From the NCBI RefSeq assembly GCF_014803405.1, contig NZ_JACYFG010000004.1, forward strand, positions 94,304 to 158,303: a stretch of 64,000 nt of DNA, read 5' to 3'. The notes below the pieces were generated by a model. The model ran no database searches, had not been told where the DNA came from, and saw nothing but the letters and a program-made list of their open reading frames with translations. Shown here piece after piece: positions 30,223 to 39,134 of this stretch; positions within the stretch are counted from its first letter, which is position 1; every line of letters begins with the position of its first letter. This DNA is from Pelagicoccus enzymogenes (lineage in GTDB: Bacteria; Verrucomicrobiota; Verrucomicrobiia; Opitutales; Opitutaceae). A program made the position numbers and the translations under genes.

Positions 30223-30559
30223 GGAATCTTATATCGGAATTTGGAGTCCCGAAGCGCGCGCCTCTAAAGCAAGCGAAATCTGGGGGAAAAGAGGGCGCGT
30301 ATTGGGGTGTACACAACGCTTCCCAAGCCCCCATTGCACACAAGCCTACAAAGGTAAGCAAATACCCCTTACCGTAGTTATAGACGCGCCTCCGCCGCAC
30401 TTTCCGAGCCACCCCCTCCTCGTGCATATAACCAAAGACATATGCCATTTTTAGCCAACGCCACCTTGACGGTTCATCACTACCGCTCGTTCAATCGGTA
30501 TCAGAGAAGGTCCCGGTCGACTCCGGCCCTACGGCTCCCTACCCCCACTTTTCCCTCGC
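30223..30559. promoter_or_regulatory. Divergent promoter region of polyenzyme and XylR-type regulator
   Basis: 337 bases without a gene. It holds two inverted repeats: GGTAAG/CTTACC (30353-30373, nine-base spacer) and GCATAT/ATATGC (30424-30445, ten-base spacer containing AACCAAAGAC). The second lies about 115 bases before the regulator start and about 200 before the polyenzyme start, a natural place for binding by the divergent regulator. Confidence 0.5.
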
Positions 30560-31849
30560 ATGAACGCAAACAGTACATCCTCTACTTTTGTCGCTCATAA
30601 GCCCGCCCACCCGCTTCAAGCGCCCTTCGCAATCAGCCCCCTGCCCCCCTCCAACAAGAGGCCGCCTCCCGAGCCCACTCACCAGCAGGGACGAACAAGA
30701 CAGAGCCCCGCCAGTCGAAGTAAAATTTTAGTCGCGGCCCAGTACGCCAATCAAGACTTCCTGCAGGGCATCGCTCGTTTCGCCAAGGAACACAACTGGC
30801 ACCTTATTACGGACATGCTGCACACCGGAGTGCTTCCCAAGCGATGGGATGGCGACGGGATTCTCGCCTTCGTTCCTTACCAATCCGATCAGCCCTCCTT
30901 CGCGAACGGCACCAAGGTGCCGAACGTGACCGTCAGCCTGGCCGACGATTGCCGCTCAATACCAAGAATTGAGCCTAACCACTTCGAAATCGGAAAACTC
31001 GCAGCAAAGCACCTAATCGAAGTAGGCTGCCAGAACTTCTTGTGGGCGCCCTTTATCGACGACCCTCAAAACCAAGAGCGTTTCGCAGGCTTTCGTTCAG
31101 CGCTCAAAGCCTTCGGATACCCCTGCGGCCAACTCCCTCCTCCCCACGCTAAATCATTCCAACCATGGCAAGAGAACTGGACAGAGTGGCGCCAGTCCGT
31201 ACTAGAACTGCTTTCCAAGCCCCAAGACCGCATCGGCCTTTTCTCGTTCAATGACTGCCTTTCCGGGGAACTATTAACCATCGCCGACGAGATCGGACTA
31301 TGCGTTCCAGACCAAATCGCCATCCTCGGGGCAGGAAACGAAACGGTCGAATGCGAGGCGTCCCACGTCAGTCTCTCGAGCGTCGACCCGAACATGGAAG
31401 ACATGGCGTACCAAGCGGCCGCCCTGCTTTCCGATCTCATGGACGGCAAACGTTGCGAGACCGAATGCATCAGAATCGCTCCCAGGAAGGTGGAAGCAAG
31501 AACCAGCACTGAGGTATCTTCTCGAAACAATCCCCGTATCCATCGGGCCATGACATTCATTGCGGAAAATTATTCCGACCCTAACTTAGGCGTCAACCCC
31601 GTCTCCGACGCCCTGGGGATTTCTCGACGACAGCTCGAACGCGACTTCCGGGCGGAAAAAGGAAAAACCATTCGCGAGCACATCGAAGAGACGCGCATGA
31701 GGGCAGCTACCCGATTGCTCGTCGAGCGACGGGACGACACAGTAGAGGACATCGCCCGGCGCGTGGGCATTTCTTCGCCAGGAAGTTTCTTCAGGACTTT
31801 CCGCAAACGTTACGGCCTCACCCCCTCGGAGTTTCGCAGCGGAGCTTAG
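30560..31849 (+). CDS. XylR-type AraC-family transcriptional regulator
   Basis: A 429-residue protein. After a proline-rich N-terminal tail (about 1-52) comes a LacI-like periplasmic-binding-protein domain (KILVAAQYANQDFLQGIARF to IAILGAGNETVECEASHVSLSSVD), then a C-terminal AraC double helix-turn-helix (about 325-427: IHRAMTFIAENY, VSDALGISRRQLERDF, VEDIARRVGISSPGSFFRTF). This arrangement is that of E. coli XylR, which senses xylose. Members in Verrucomicrobia and Planctomycetes sit beside hemicellulose genes. It most likely binds a pentose and controls the divergent GH43-GH5/GH95 operon. The long unstructured N-terminus is unusual; no later in-frame ATG gives a better start. Confidence 0.9.
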   Translation: MNANSTSSTFVAHKPAHPLQAPFAISPLPPSNKRPPPEPTHQQGRTRQSPASRSKILVAAQYANQDFLQGIARFAKEHNWHLITDMLHTGVLPKRWDGDGILAFVPYQSDQPSFANGTKVPNVTVSLADDCRSIPRIEPNHFEIGKLAAKHLIEVGCQNFLWAPFIDDPQNQERFAGFRSALKAFGYPCGQLPPPHAKSFQPWQENWTEWRQSVLELLSKPQDRIGLFSFNDCLSGELLTIADEIGLCVPDQIAILGAGNETVECEASHVSLSSVDPNMEDMAYQAAALLSDLMDGKRCETECIRIAPRKVEARTSTEVSSRNNPRIHRAMTFIAENYSDPNLGVNPVSDALGISRRQLERDFRAEKGKTIREHIEETRMRAATRLLVERRDDTVEDIARRVGISSPGSFFRTFRKRYGLTPSEFRSGA

Positions 31850-31862
31850 AAAAGCCGCTCAA

Positions 31863-33647
31863 TCACCCCTCACCGGCCCCGAGGGACGACGTCTGCTCAA
31901 GCCGAGCCTTGAGCTCCCGCCGAAGCTCCGACTCGCTCCCCTCGTTGGGAACCAAGCGCAGCGCCACGTTCCAAACCTCACGCGCCTCCTCAAGCTTCCT
32001 GTTGCGGAAAAGCACATCTCCGTAAACGATCAAGATGCCCGGCCGGTCGCCGGCCGCACTGAGCAAGGCTCGCAAAGCGAGCTCCGCCTCTTGGAACCGA
32101 CCCGCCTGAACCGCCACTTGCGCCCTCGCGCCAAGGGCATCCATCCTTCGAGGGCGAAGGGCCAAAGACTTTTCGAAGCGTTCCAAAGCCTCGTCCACCT
32201 TCCTGCTCTTCACCGCCTCCAGCCCCAGCTCGTAGTGAGCGTCGGACAGAAGCTCGATCGCCTCATCGTAAAACGGCGCGACCTGATGTGACTGCTGCAG
32301 AAACGGAAGCGCTTCTCCAAAACGCCCCGCTTCCATGAGCACTAAAGCCGCTCTCACCATGGCCTCCGCATCCATCGGCGCCAGTTGGCGAAGCATTCGC
32401 AAGCTCTCGTTCGCTTGATCGATCTTGCCCTTCTTCATTCCCAATCGAGCGCGAGCGAAATGCAGCTCAAGGGAATAAGGGTCCGATTCGATGCCCCGCT
32501 CAAGCACTGACAACGCCTCCTCGTAGGCCCCTTGCTCGACCAGCAGTCTTGACCATTCAAGATTCAATTCTCCGCTGGCGCCAAAACGCTCCGCAGCCGC
32601 ACGAGCGGTTCGCTCCGCCTCTTCCTTGTTCCCACGAAGGCTCAGGGACTTCACCAATAAAGGATAAAAGACATCCGCCGCGCCCCCCTTGGCCAAACCT
32701 TCGCGAAGCTCCTCTTCCGCCTTTTCGTAGTATCCAAACCCCATATACATCACTGCCCGATAGCGAGAGTATCGTGGGTTTTCGGGATCCAAGGCCTCCA
32801 TTCGTTCGAGATAAGGCAGGGCTTCCTCAAAGCGATTTAAAGTAAAGTAGTCGAGAAAGAGGAAATCCAAGCGCTGCACATCGTATATCGCATCTATCAC
32901 TTCCTGGAACCAAGGGTCATTCTCCGGAACGCCTGCGGAATACTCGATCGCTTCAGAGGCTTCGTAGGCACGTTTTTCATCGCCAAGCCGAGCGTAAACC
33001 TGGGACAGCAAGGCCAGAGCGCTGCTATTGACCGCGTCAAATTCGAGAACGGATTCCAGCTCCTTCACCATTTGCTCGATTTCCCCTCTCCGCTCGAAAA
33101 CGCGGGCCAAGCCAACATAGGCAGAGGCCAGCTCCCGATCAATCGACTTAGCCTGCTGGAAAAGCTCCGCTGCCGTATCGAGACTCCCTTCCTTGAACCT
33201 GGCCTCGCCCAGCTGCGCCAACGCCAAGCCATACCCATCGTAGGCTGCGACGGAGGTCTCGAGATAGGACATCGCTCCCTCCGAATCCCCTTTTTCCTTC
33301 ACCAGCTGAGCAGCCAAGTAATTCAAGCGAGCGCGTTCCAAATCGTCCTCGGCAGAAGCGATCAACCAATCGTAGAGGCACTTCGCCTCCCTATCGTATT
33401 CGTTGGCATGATACAAGTTCGCAACCGTTCGCAGCCTTGTACGATCTGGGTTCGCCGTGTTCAGCGATTCCAGGAGAGCGCTTAAACGCTCTCCGAGAGC
33501 CGACTCCCGAGAGAGCTCCTCCGGCAACTCCAAAAGCGATCCCAAGTCGTTCAGTTCCGCCAAGCTATCATCCTTCACCTCGGACATCGCTAAGGCGCCG
33601 AAGCACGCAAAGACAAAGGCCGATAAACCCCATCCAATCCGCGTCAT
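31863..33647 (-). CDS. Secreted tetratricopeptide-repeat protein
   Basis: A 594-residue protein with a signal peptide (GLSAFVFACFGALAMS). About a dozen TPR units follow, recognisable by repeats such as ALAQLGEARFKEGSLDTAAELFQQA and AYVGLARVFERRGEIEQMVKEL. TPR arrays are protein-binding scaffolds; here the protein would be periplasmic or outer-surface. It starts two bases after the VCBS gene ends, so the two are surely co-translated and probably functionally paired. Both follow the TonB receptor gene, though a terminator separates them. No catalytic motif is present. The gene converges on the XylR-type regulator with a 13-base gap. Confidence 0.88.
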   Translation of the reverse strand: MTRIGWGLSAFVFACFGALAMSEVKDDSLAELNDLGSLLELPEELSRESALGERLSALLESLNTANPDRTRLRTVANLYHANEYDREAKCLYDWLIASAEDDLERARLNYLAAQLVKEKGDSEGAMSYLETSVAAYDGYGLALAQLGEARFKEGSLDTAAELFQQAKSIDRELASAYVGLARVFERRGEIEQMVKELESVLEFDAVNSSALALLSQVYARLGDEKRAYEASEAIEYSAGVPENDPWFQEVIDAIYDVQRLDFLFLDYFTLNRFEEALPYLERMEALDPENPRYSRYRAVMYMGFGYYEKAEEELREGLAKGGAADVFYPLLVKSLSLRGNKEEAERTARAAAERFGASGELNLEWSRLLVEQGAYEEALSVLERGIESDPYSLELHFARARLGMKKGKIDQANESLRMLRQLAPMDAEAMVRAALVLMEAGRFGEALPFLQQSHQVAPFYDEAIELLSDAHYELGLEAVKSRKVDEALERFEKSLALRPRRMDALGARAQVAVQAGRFQEAELALRALLSAAGDRPGILIVYGDVLFRNRKLEEAREVWNVALRLVPNEGSESELRRELKARLEQTSSLGAGEG

Positions 33648-33648
33648 C

Positions 33649-34902
33649 TCAGTCTCCTTCGCGAGCTTGATCGCGATCCCAATAAGTCACGCGGCTTTTC
33701 TTGTCGAAAGGCGGGTAATACATAAACGCTCCGGTCACTAGTTCCACCTCGCCGTCCTCATCCATGTCAGCTCCGTCCACGGAAATTAAATGAGTCGGCT
33801 CGCGAGCTAAAACAAGCCTTTCAAAGGCCATCGCTTCCTCCTGCCGATAGCAGACCACAGACACCGCTTCCGGTAAAGTCCAGTCGTTGAATCCGCTCAC
33901 CACCACGATGTCCCGCTTTCCATCTCCATCATAATCGACGACCAAAGGGCTAATGGCCCCAGGCAAGTCGGCAATACGCCGGTATTCAAAGTTTCCCAAA
34001 CCATCGTTACGAAGCCATTGCACACCGTGCCATGAGCGAGGGCCTGGCGTCGAGTAGTCCAGTCCATCTCCATTCGTATAGACAATGTCGATACTGCCGT
34101 CGTCGTCGACATCCGCTAGACAAATGCCGCTGCTGCCAAAGTTCTTGTTTAAAGATCCGTAAGCCACTCGACCTTGAAACCCGCCGCCACCGTCGTTCTC
34201 AAAAACATGTATTTCCTCCCAGTCCTGGGAAACCAGCGCCACGATGTCCAAGTCGCCGTCGCCATCCACATCGCAAACGGGAGCATGGATGGTACCAGAT
34301 AGGTCAAGCAAGGTGTGGCTCGCGTATTCGCCGTTTCCGAGATCCTCCATCCAGCGAATTTCGCCGTCGTAAAACCCGAACATTCCAACCACTAGATCCA
34401 GCCTCCCATCCTCGTTCAGGTCCGCTGCGGTCACATAAGTCACCCGAGGAACGTTTTCTAAGAGAACGCGTTGCTCGAAATGTCCCTCCCCTTTGTTTTC
34501 CAATAGGAGGACCGATCCGATTCTTCCGTTATTCGGCACAACGATCCCCATACAAGCGACCAAGACGTCGAGCAGGCCGTCTCCGTTCAGGTCAACCGTT
34601 TCCGTAAATACCGGCCCAGGAGCCATGCTTGCGATTACGGTCTCCTCGAACCCGCCATGCTCAACCTGTCGCATCCAACTGACCTGATTCAGACGGCCCT
34701 CGCAGACCAAAACGTCCATCAAGCCATCCTGGTCGAGATCGGCGATATTCACGTTGCTCACCCATGGCTCGCCCACGGCTGCCGCCCCGATACTACGACT
34801 CGCAATCGGACGAGCGGGCAGGGCCAAAGCGTTTCCGACGAAGAACATCCCCGCGACCGCCCACGAAGCCATCCATATCAATTCTGTAATTGTTTTTCTC
34901 AT
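33649..34902 (-). CDS. Secreted VCBS/FG-GAP repeat protein
   Basis: A 417-residue protein from the ATG at 34902, which starts a basic-hydrophobic leader (MRKTITELIWMASWAVAGMFF). Six to seven VCBS/FG-GAP blades follow, each with a calcium-binding DxDxDG-like loop (DLDQDGLMDVLV, DLNGDGLLDVLV, DVDGDGDLDIVA, DVDDDGSIDIVY, DYDGDGKRDIVV, DMDEDGEVELVT). Together they should fold as a beta-propeller on the cell surface or in the periplasm. No enzyme domain is attached. It lies between the TonB receptor and the TPR gene. Such propellers often mediate binding, but a role has not been shown for this type. Confidence 0.88.
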   Translation of the reverse strand: MRKTITELIWMASWAVAGMFFVGNALALPARPIASRSIGAAAVGEPWVSNVNIADLDQDGLMDVLVCEGRLNQVSWMRQVEHGGFEETVIASMAPGPVFTETVDLNGDGLLDVLVACMGIVVPNNGRIGSVLLLENKGEGHFEQRVLLENVPRVTYVTAADLNEDGRLDLVVGMFGFYDGEIRWMEDLGNGEYASHTLLDLSGTIHAPVCDVDGDGDLDIVALVSQDWEEIHVFENDGGGGFQGRVAYGSLNKNFGSSGICLADVDDDGSIDIVYTNGDGLDYSTPGPRSWHGVQWLRNDGLGNFEYRRIADLPGAISPLVVDYDGDGKRDIVVVSGFNDWTLPEAVSVVCYRQEEAMAFERLVLAREPTHLISVDGADMDEDGEVELVTGAFMYYPPFDKKSRVTYWDRDQAREGD

Positions 34903-34919
34903 ACAACTGAGGCATCCCC

Positions 34920-34950
34920 AAAAAAACGCCCCTGAACGAATCCAGGGGCG
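34920..34950 (-). terminator. Rho-independent terminator after the TonB receptor gene
   Basis: On the minus strand CGCCCCTG pairs with CAGGGGCG around an eight-base loop, followed by seven T (34926-34920). It sits 28 bases after the TonB receptor stop and 18 bases before the VCBS start, so it would limit read-through into the VCBS/TPR pair. Confidence 0.9.
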
Positions 34951-34977
34951 AAGCATTAACTAAGATACTTACTATGG

Positions 34978-37900
34978 CTAGAACTTGAAGGTATTCGTTA
35001 AGAATATCTGCTGTGGAGCCTTGATGCGGTAGGCCGCTGGCGTACCATCAGGCTGCACCGTGATCGGGACGAGCTCGTCGCCTACTCCCACGTTTGAGAT
35101 GTTCATCTGAATTCTCCAATCGACCCTGTCGTTGAAGATCGGCTTGCCGTAACCCACCCATAGGTCGAAGTCCATCTGGTAGTCATCCTTGTAAGGCGTA
35201 TCCAAATCGTAGGCGAGGAACTCTCTACCTGTAAATTCAGACACCTCGTAGTATGGCTTGTAGGCCAAGGTGGACGCCGACTGGTAACGGGCGCTACCAC
35301 CGACGCTCAAGCCCTTGAACTTGCCGTCGCCGAAGTCGTAATTGGTGACGAAGTTCACGTGCCAGAGACGGTTCTCCGGTACCACAGTCCCTTCTTCAGC
35401 GAGACGGGCCTTGATATCGCCGTCGGCATAGCCGTTCCAGTTGTCACGAGCATTGGCAGTACTGCCGGAACCCCAGATGCGAAGGTCGCCCATCGCGGTG
35501 GTATTCATGCGATCGTTGAAATCGAGCAGGTACTCGATCATGGTCATTTCACCACCTGGAGCCAAAGTCTTACCGAGGTTGTCTCGGTAGGACTTGATCT
35601 TGGAGGCGTTCATAGTCATGCGCCAGTTGTCGGTGATCTGGGCATGCAACTCGAGCTCGTAGCCTTCCGCCTTGATGTCATCGGTGAAGCGGAACGGGAG
35701 ACCTGCTTCCGTGAAGTCGCTTCCGTCCCATGCGAAGCTCCAAGCTTCCGCCATCATCTGTGGCAGAGGAGCCATTTCTTCGAGCCACTGGTCATAGGCG
35801 GCAATAACCGCCGTTTCCAAAGCCTCGGCTTCAGCAACCGTTTGGCCATTGAGAGGCTGGTAGTCGAAACTCCACCTTGGGTTTGGCTCTTCGTCGGTCG
35901 GAACCGGCAGGTCACTGATCGTGCCGTCACCGTAAGTAGGACCGTTGTTAGGCTGGCTGCGGTACTGGTAGTTGTTTTTGAACTGGTGGTAAGCTTGGGC
36001 GTAGATGCCGATGTTGTTGCCGTAGAGCCAGAAGGCTAGACCTGTACCAACATTGTTCTTCACGTCAGATTCGAACTGGTTCAGACGAAGCGAATACTTG
36101 CCGTCCTTGGTCGCAACCATGAGCCCGATGTCTTCCGTATTACCTTCAGGCAACGGCAATGGCTGGCCCCAGTAGTCCACGAAAACCTGACCGGTCTGGA
36201 AGTTGTTAGACTTGTTGTAGGACAGGCTCACGTTAACTGGAAGGTTGTCCATCAACCCACCGATGAACGGGAGATCGTTCGTGTGAGCAACCAATCCCCA
36301 GCTCTTGGACTCTTCCTTGAAGGGGCCGGTTTCGTTGACCGTGTAAGGAATTTCCGTCGGGTACTCCGTGGAGTCGTCCGTGTTCCAAGTAGTGCGGACC
36401 TGGCCTACTTCGTCGTTGCGAATACCTGCCGTGGCTACGAGCGAACCGTCCCAGAGCTTACCCTGCCATACGATGGCAGTCGCTTCGTTGTAACGGTCGT
36501 CCCATTCGCGGCTCTCGGTGAGGAAATCGCGATTGCGAGGGTCGGCATCGGTCATGAGCTGAACGTCACGCGTAACCCAGCCAACGTAGTTCGCGGGATT
36601 TTCGGACTGCGTGGACTCGATGGGGCCGTCCGCGGTGCCGGCAGTGACCTGGTTGTACCAGATGGCACCGGGATCTACATAGGCCGGATTAGCAGAACCA
36701 TCTTCTAGCAGAGGGTTAATAGGCTTATTCCAAGTAGAGTCGAAGTAACGCAGGGTCATGGTATCCGAAAACTGAGGAGCTACCATCGGGGGACGGATCC
36801 CGAGGTCCTGACCCAGCGACGCGCCTTGGAGGTTCGGACCGATGTATACGTTTTGCATCGGGACGAAATCTGCCCAGAAGCGGCCGTTGTTAGCCTTGAT
36901 ATCTTCGAACTGCCCGAGGCCGTAGTAGTCGCCGATGAAGGTGCTGCTGCGCCATCTTTGGCTGGTGCGAAGATAGTCGTCCTTGGACGCCATGCCGGTG
37001 ACAGTGTGCTTACCAAGCAGACGCGTAATCCAGTTGTTGTCTCCCTTATCGAAGTCGTGGGAAACGAAGGCAGTCGCGCGCCAGCTTTCACGATCGGTTA
37101 CGGATTCGCCCTTGGCATTGCCAAGACGTACAAAAGGACGTCCAGCGCCTGGATTGACAGTGCCATCGGTGTACCAGCCGGTTTCAGGCGTATTGGTACC
37201 GTCAGCAAAACGGCTGTTTACATCGATGTGGATCGTATCGGAAACTGGATTGTAACCACCTGAGAGGTAGCTTTCCTTGTGATATCCGATATCGAAGCCC
37301 ATGGTGTCGCCAAAGAACGTCTGGCTAAGGGAGAGATCGAGAGAATCGAAGTTCTGCCACTCCCGCTTGATGTCGCCATCTATCAGGTAGTTGTAGAAAT
37401 CGAAGATCGCTGGATCCGTGATGAACTTGTCCTTGGTCAGGCTGGCGAATGGCAAGCCTTTGTACTGAGCATAGTCGCGGTAGCCAGGCAAACCGTGCGG
37501 GTTCCCGTCGGCCAAGCCAAAAATGTTACCGTCGCGTCCGCCTTCCAAATCGATAACGCCGGTCTCTTCGTCCGCCGCATCTGGAGAGAGGCCGAGATAG
37601 GCAACCGCGTTGGGAGCCAGCCCGAGAACGGGCTGAGACTCGCCTGGCAGGTAGGAGAAAATCGAGCCACCGAAATAGCCCGCGTATCCCGTACCATTGG
37701 TCGCATTGCCGATCCATTCCACGTAGTTCGGATTCGGGTTAGCCGGAGTCTCCCCATCTTGGTTGGCTGCCGCTCCACGACCTGGAATTTGCCAGTGGTT
37801 GTCGTTGCCCCAAGCCACGTCGTAGAGTTCATTGTTCAGCTCGGTGAACCATGGAGAGATGCGGTCGCGCGGTGGCAAGTTGCGCGGACGGTTGCTTTCG

Positions 37901-38724
37901 CCATCTCCCATTTCGTAGTTCGCCCTCAAGATCGTGCGAGCATTGTCGGAGGTAAGGAAGCTTGGCTCGTAGCGAAACGCGAAATACTGCCGCTGGATGT
38001 CGTCAAAGGCAGGATCTTGCTTGAACTTGGAGTTGTTGTCCACCGCAGCAAAGCGAACCGCTAGCTGATCTTCGATGAGCACGCGATTGATGTCAACCGA
38101 CGCGCGAACACTGCCAAACTCGTCGACGCGGATAGCGACTTCACCGGCATCCTGCCAGCTCGCTTGCTTCATGCGGGTATTGATCACGCCCCCCGGGCTT
38201 CCTTGTCCAAAGAGGATCGCGTTCGGACCGCGCTGGATGTCGACGCCGTCCACGTTGTATCCATCCCATGGGATACTGGAGAGGTACAGGTCGCGAGTGT
38301 TGTCCGCTCCTACCAAGCCACGAACGCGGTTGGTCGACTGCGGATTCAAAGCCGCGTTGGAGTCAGGATTGGTCCCTCCTCCCGATCCGGAGTAGTTTCC
38401 ATATACACCGCCAACTTCAGTACCCAAAGTGTACTTCAGAAGCGTGCTGTTGTCCGTAGCGCCAACATCGTCCAAGAATTGTTCGTTGTAGACGGATAGG
38501 GAGGTACCCAAGTCCTTCAAGTCAGTCTTCAAGCGGTTACCCGCTAGAGTGGCTTGGGTTGAGTAACCGCTATTCGCGTCGCCGGAGATTTCGAAGGGAG
38601 ACAAGGTGAAAACCTCCTCATCGGATACGTCTGGCTCCGATTGGGAGTAGCCAATCGTAGGCAGCAACACAGAAGCGATGATCGCCCCCGTGTATCTATT
38701 TTTTCCAGGTGGTATTTTTATCAT
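34978..38724 (-). CDS. TonB-dependent outer-membrane receptor (verrucomicrobial type)
   Basis: A 1248-residue protein. A signal peptide (GAIIASVLLPTIGYSQ) is followed by an acidic stretch and the TonB-box-like segment VFTLSPFEISGDANSGY, the plug domain (TDLKDLGTSLSVYNEQFLDDVGA, VDGVDIQRGPNAILFGQGSPGGVINTRM) and a long 22-strand barrel ending in the aromatic residue of LTNTFKF. Length and wording match the large TonB receptors of Opitutae, which import glycans or siderophores. No SusD partner is near, so substrate capture must differ from the Bacteroidetes Sus system. The carbohydrate genes upstream and the VCBS/ASPIC proteins around it suggest oligosaccharide uptake, but this is inferred. Confidence 0.93.
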   Translation of the reverse strand: MIKIPPGKNRYTGAIIASVLLPTIGYSQSEPDVSDEEVFTLSPFEISGDANSGYSTQATLAGNRLKTDLKDLGTSLSVYNEQFLDDVGATDNSTLLKYTLGTEVGGVYGNYSGSGGGTNPDSNAALNPQSTNRVRGLVGADNTRDLYLSSIPWDGYNVDGVDIQRGPNAILFGQGSPGGVINTRMKQASWQDAGEVAIRVDEFGSVRASVDINRVLIEDQLAVRFAAVDNNSKFKQDPAFDDIQRQYFAFRYEPSFLTSDNARTILRANYEMGDGESNRPRNLPPRDRISPWFTELNNELYDVAWGNDNHWQIPGRGAAANQDGETPANPNPNYVEWIGNATNGTGYAGYFGGSIFSYLPGESQPVLGLAPNAVAYLGLSPDAADEETGVIDLEGGRDGNIFGLADGNPHGLPGYRDYAQYKGLPFASLTKDKFITDPAIFDFYNYLIDGDIKREWQNFDSLDLSLSQTFFGDTMGFDIGYHKESYLSGGYNPVSDTIHIDVNSRFADGTNTPETGWYTDGTVNPGAGRPFVRLGNAKGESVTDRESWRATAFVSHDFDKGDNNWITRLLGKHTVTGMASKDDYLRTSQRWRSSTFIGDYYGLGQFEDIKANNGRFWADFVPMQNVYIGPNLQGASLGQDLGIRPPMVAPQFSDTMTLRYFDSTWNKPINPLLEDGSANPAYVDPGAIWYNQVTAGTADGPIESTQSENPANYVGWVTRDVQLMTDADPRNRDFLTESREWDDRYNEATAIVWQGKLWDGSLVATAGIRNDEVGQVRTTWNTDDSTEYPTEIPYTVNETGPFKEESKSWGLVAHTNDLPFIGGLMDNLPVNVSLSYNKSNNFQTGQVFVDYWGQPLPLPEGNTEDIGLMVATKDGKYSLRLNQFESDVKNNVGTGLAFWLYGNNIGIYAQAYHQFKNNYQYRSQPNNGPTYGDGTISDLPVPTDEEPNPRWSFDYQPLNGQTVAEAEALETAVIAAYDQWLEEMAPLPQMMAEAWSFAWDGSDFTEAGLPFRFTDDIKAEGYELELHAQITDNWRMTMNASKIKSYRDNLGKTLAPGGEMTMIEYLLDFNDRMNTTAMGDLRIWGSGSTANARDNWNGYADGDIKARLAEEGTVVPENRLWHVNFVTNYDFGDGKFKGLSVGGSARYQSASTLAYKPYYEVSEFTGREFLAYDLDTPYKDDYQMDFDLWVGYGKPIFNDRVDWRIQMNISNVGVGDELVPITVQPDGTPAAYRIKAPQQIFLTNTFKF

Positions 38725-39134
38725 AATCAGGTAACAATTTTGTTAGCTTGTAGTTAATCTCTCCCTACAACCCGACAAACGACAGCCAACGCGAACGACG
38801 GTAGACGAAACTACCTGAAGCAAACGATTTGGGGTAACATCGCGTTTAGATTCCTGTGATGAAAAAATCTAATTTCGGGTGCAACGAGAGCTTACAGTCT
38901 ACCAACAAGACAGAGCTCCGGTCTACGGGCATTTTGCGACATTGATACACACATTTGCGACCTACTCAAAGCATCTATAACCAAGGCTATAGAAACCTCT
39001 ATAACCATTGTCCATTTGCCCATGGCGTGCCTTTTCCCAGCATCCAAACCGCAGCACCTAAGCCCCACTCCCAACCCCAAAATATATAATAGAAAATAGT
39101 TCAATTATATAATCCCAAATCTACCATCTATTCA
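38725..39134. promoter_or_regulatory. Divergent regulatory region with CTATA half-sites
   Basis: 410 bases between the TonB receptor and the ASPIC/UnbV gene, AT-rich for this window and without a gene. TCTATAACCA occurs twice (38974-38983 and 38998-39007) and CTATAG lies between them at 38987-38992, forming an inverted repeat CTATA/TATAG (38975-38992) and a 24-base-spaced direct repeat. This is the best operator candidate for the divergent pair. Confidence 0.5.

Noticed and set aside
34978..38724. SusC/SusD pair
   Set aside because: No SusD-like lipoprotein lies on either side, and the receptor is the verrucomicrobial type, not clearly SusC.
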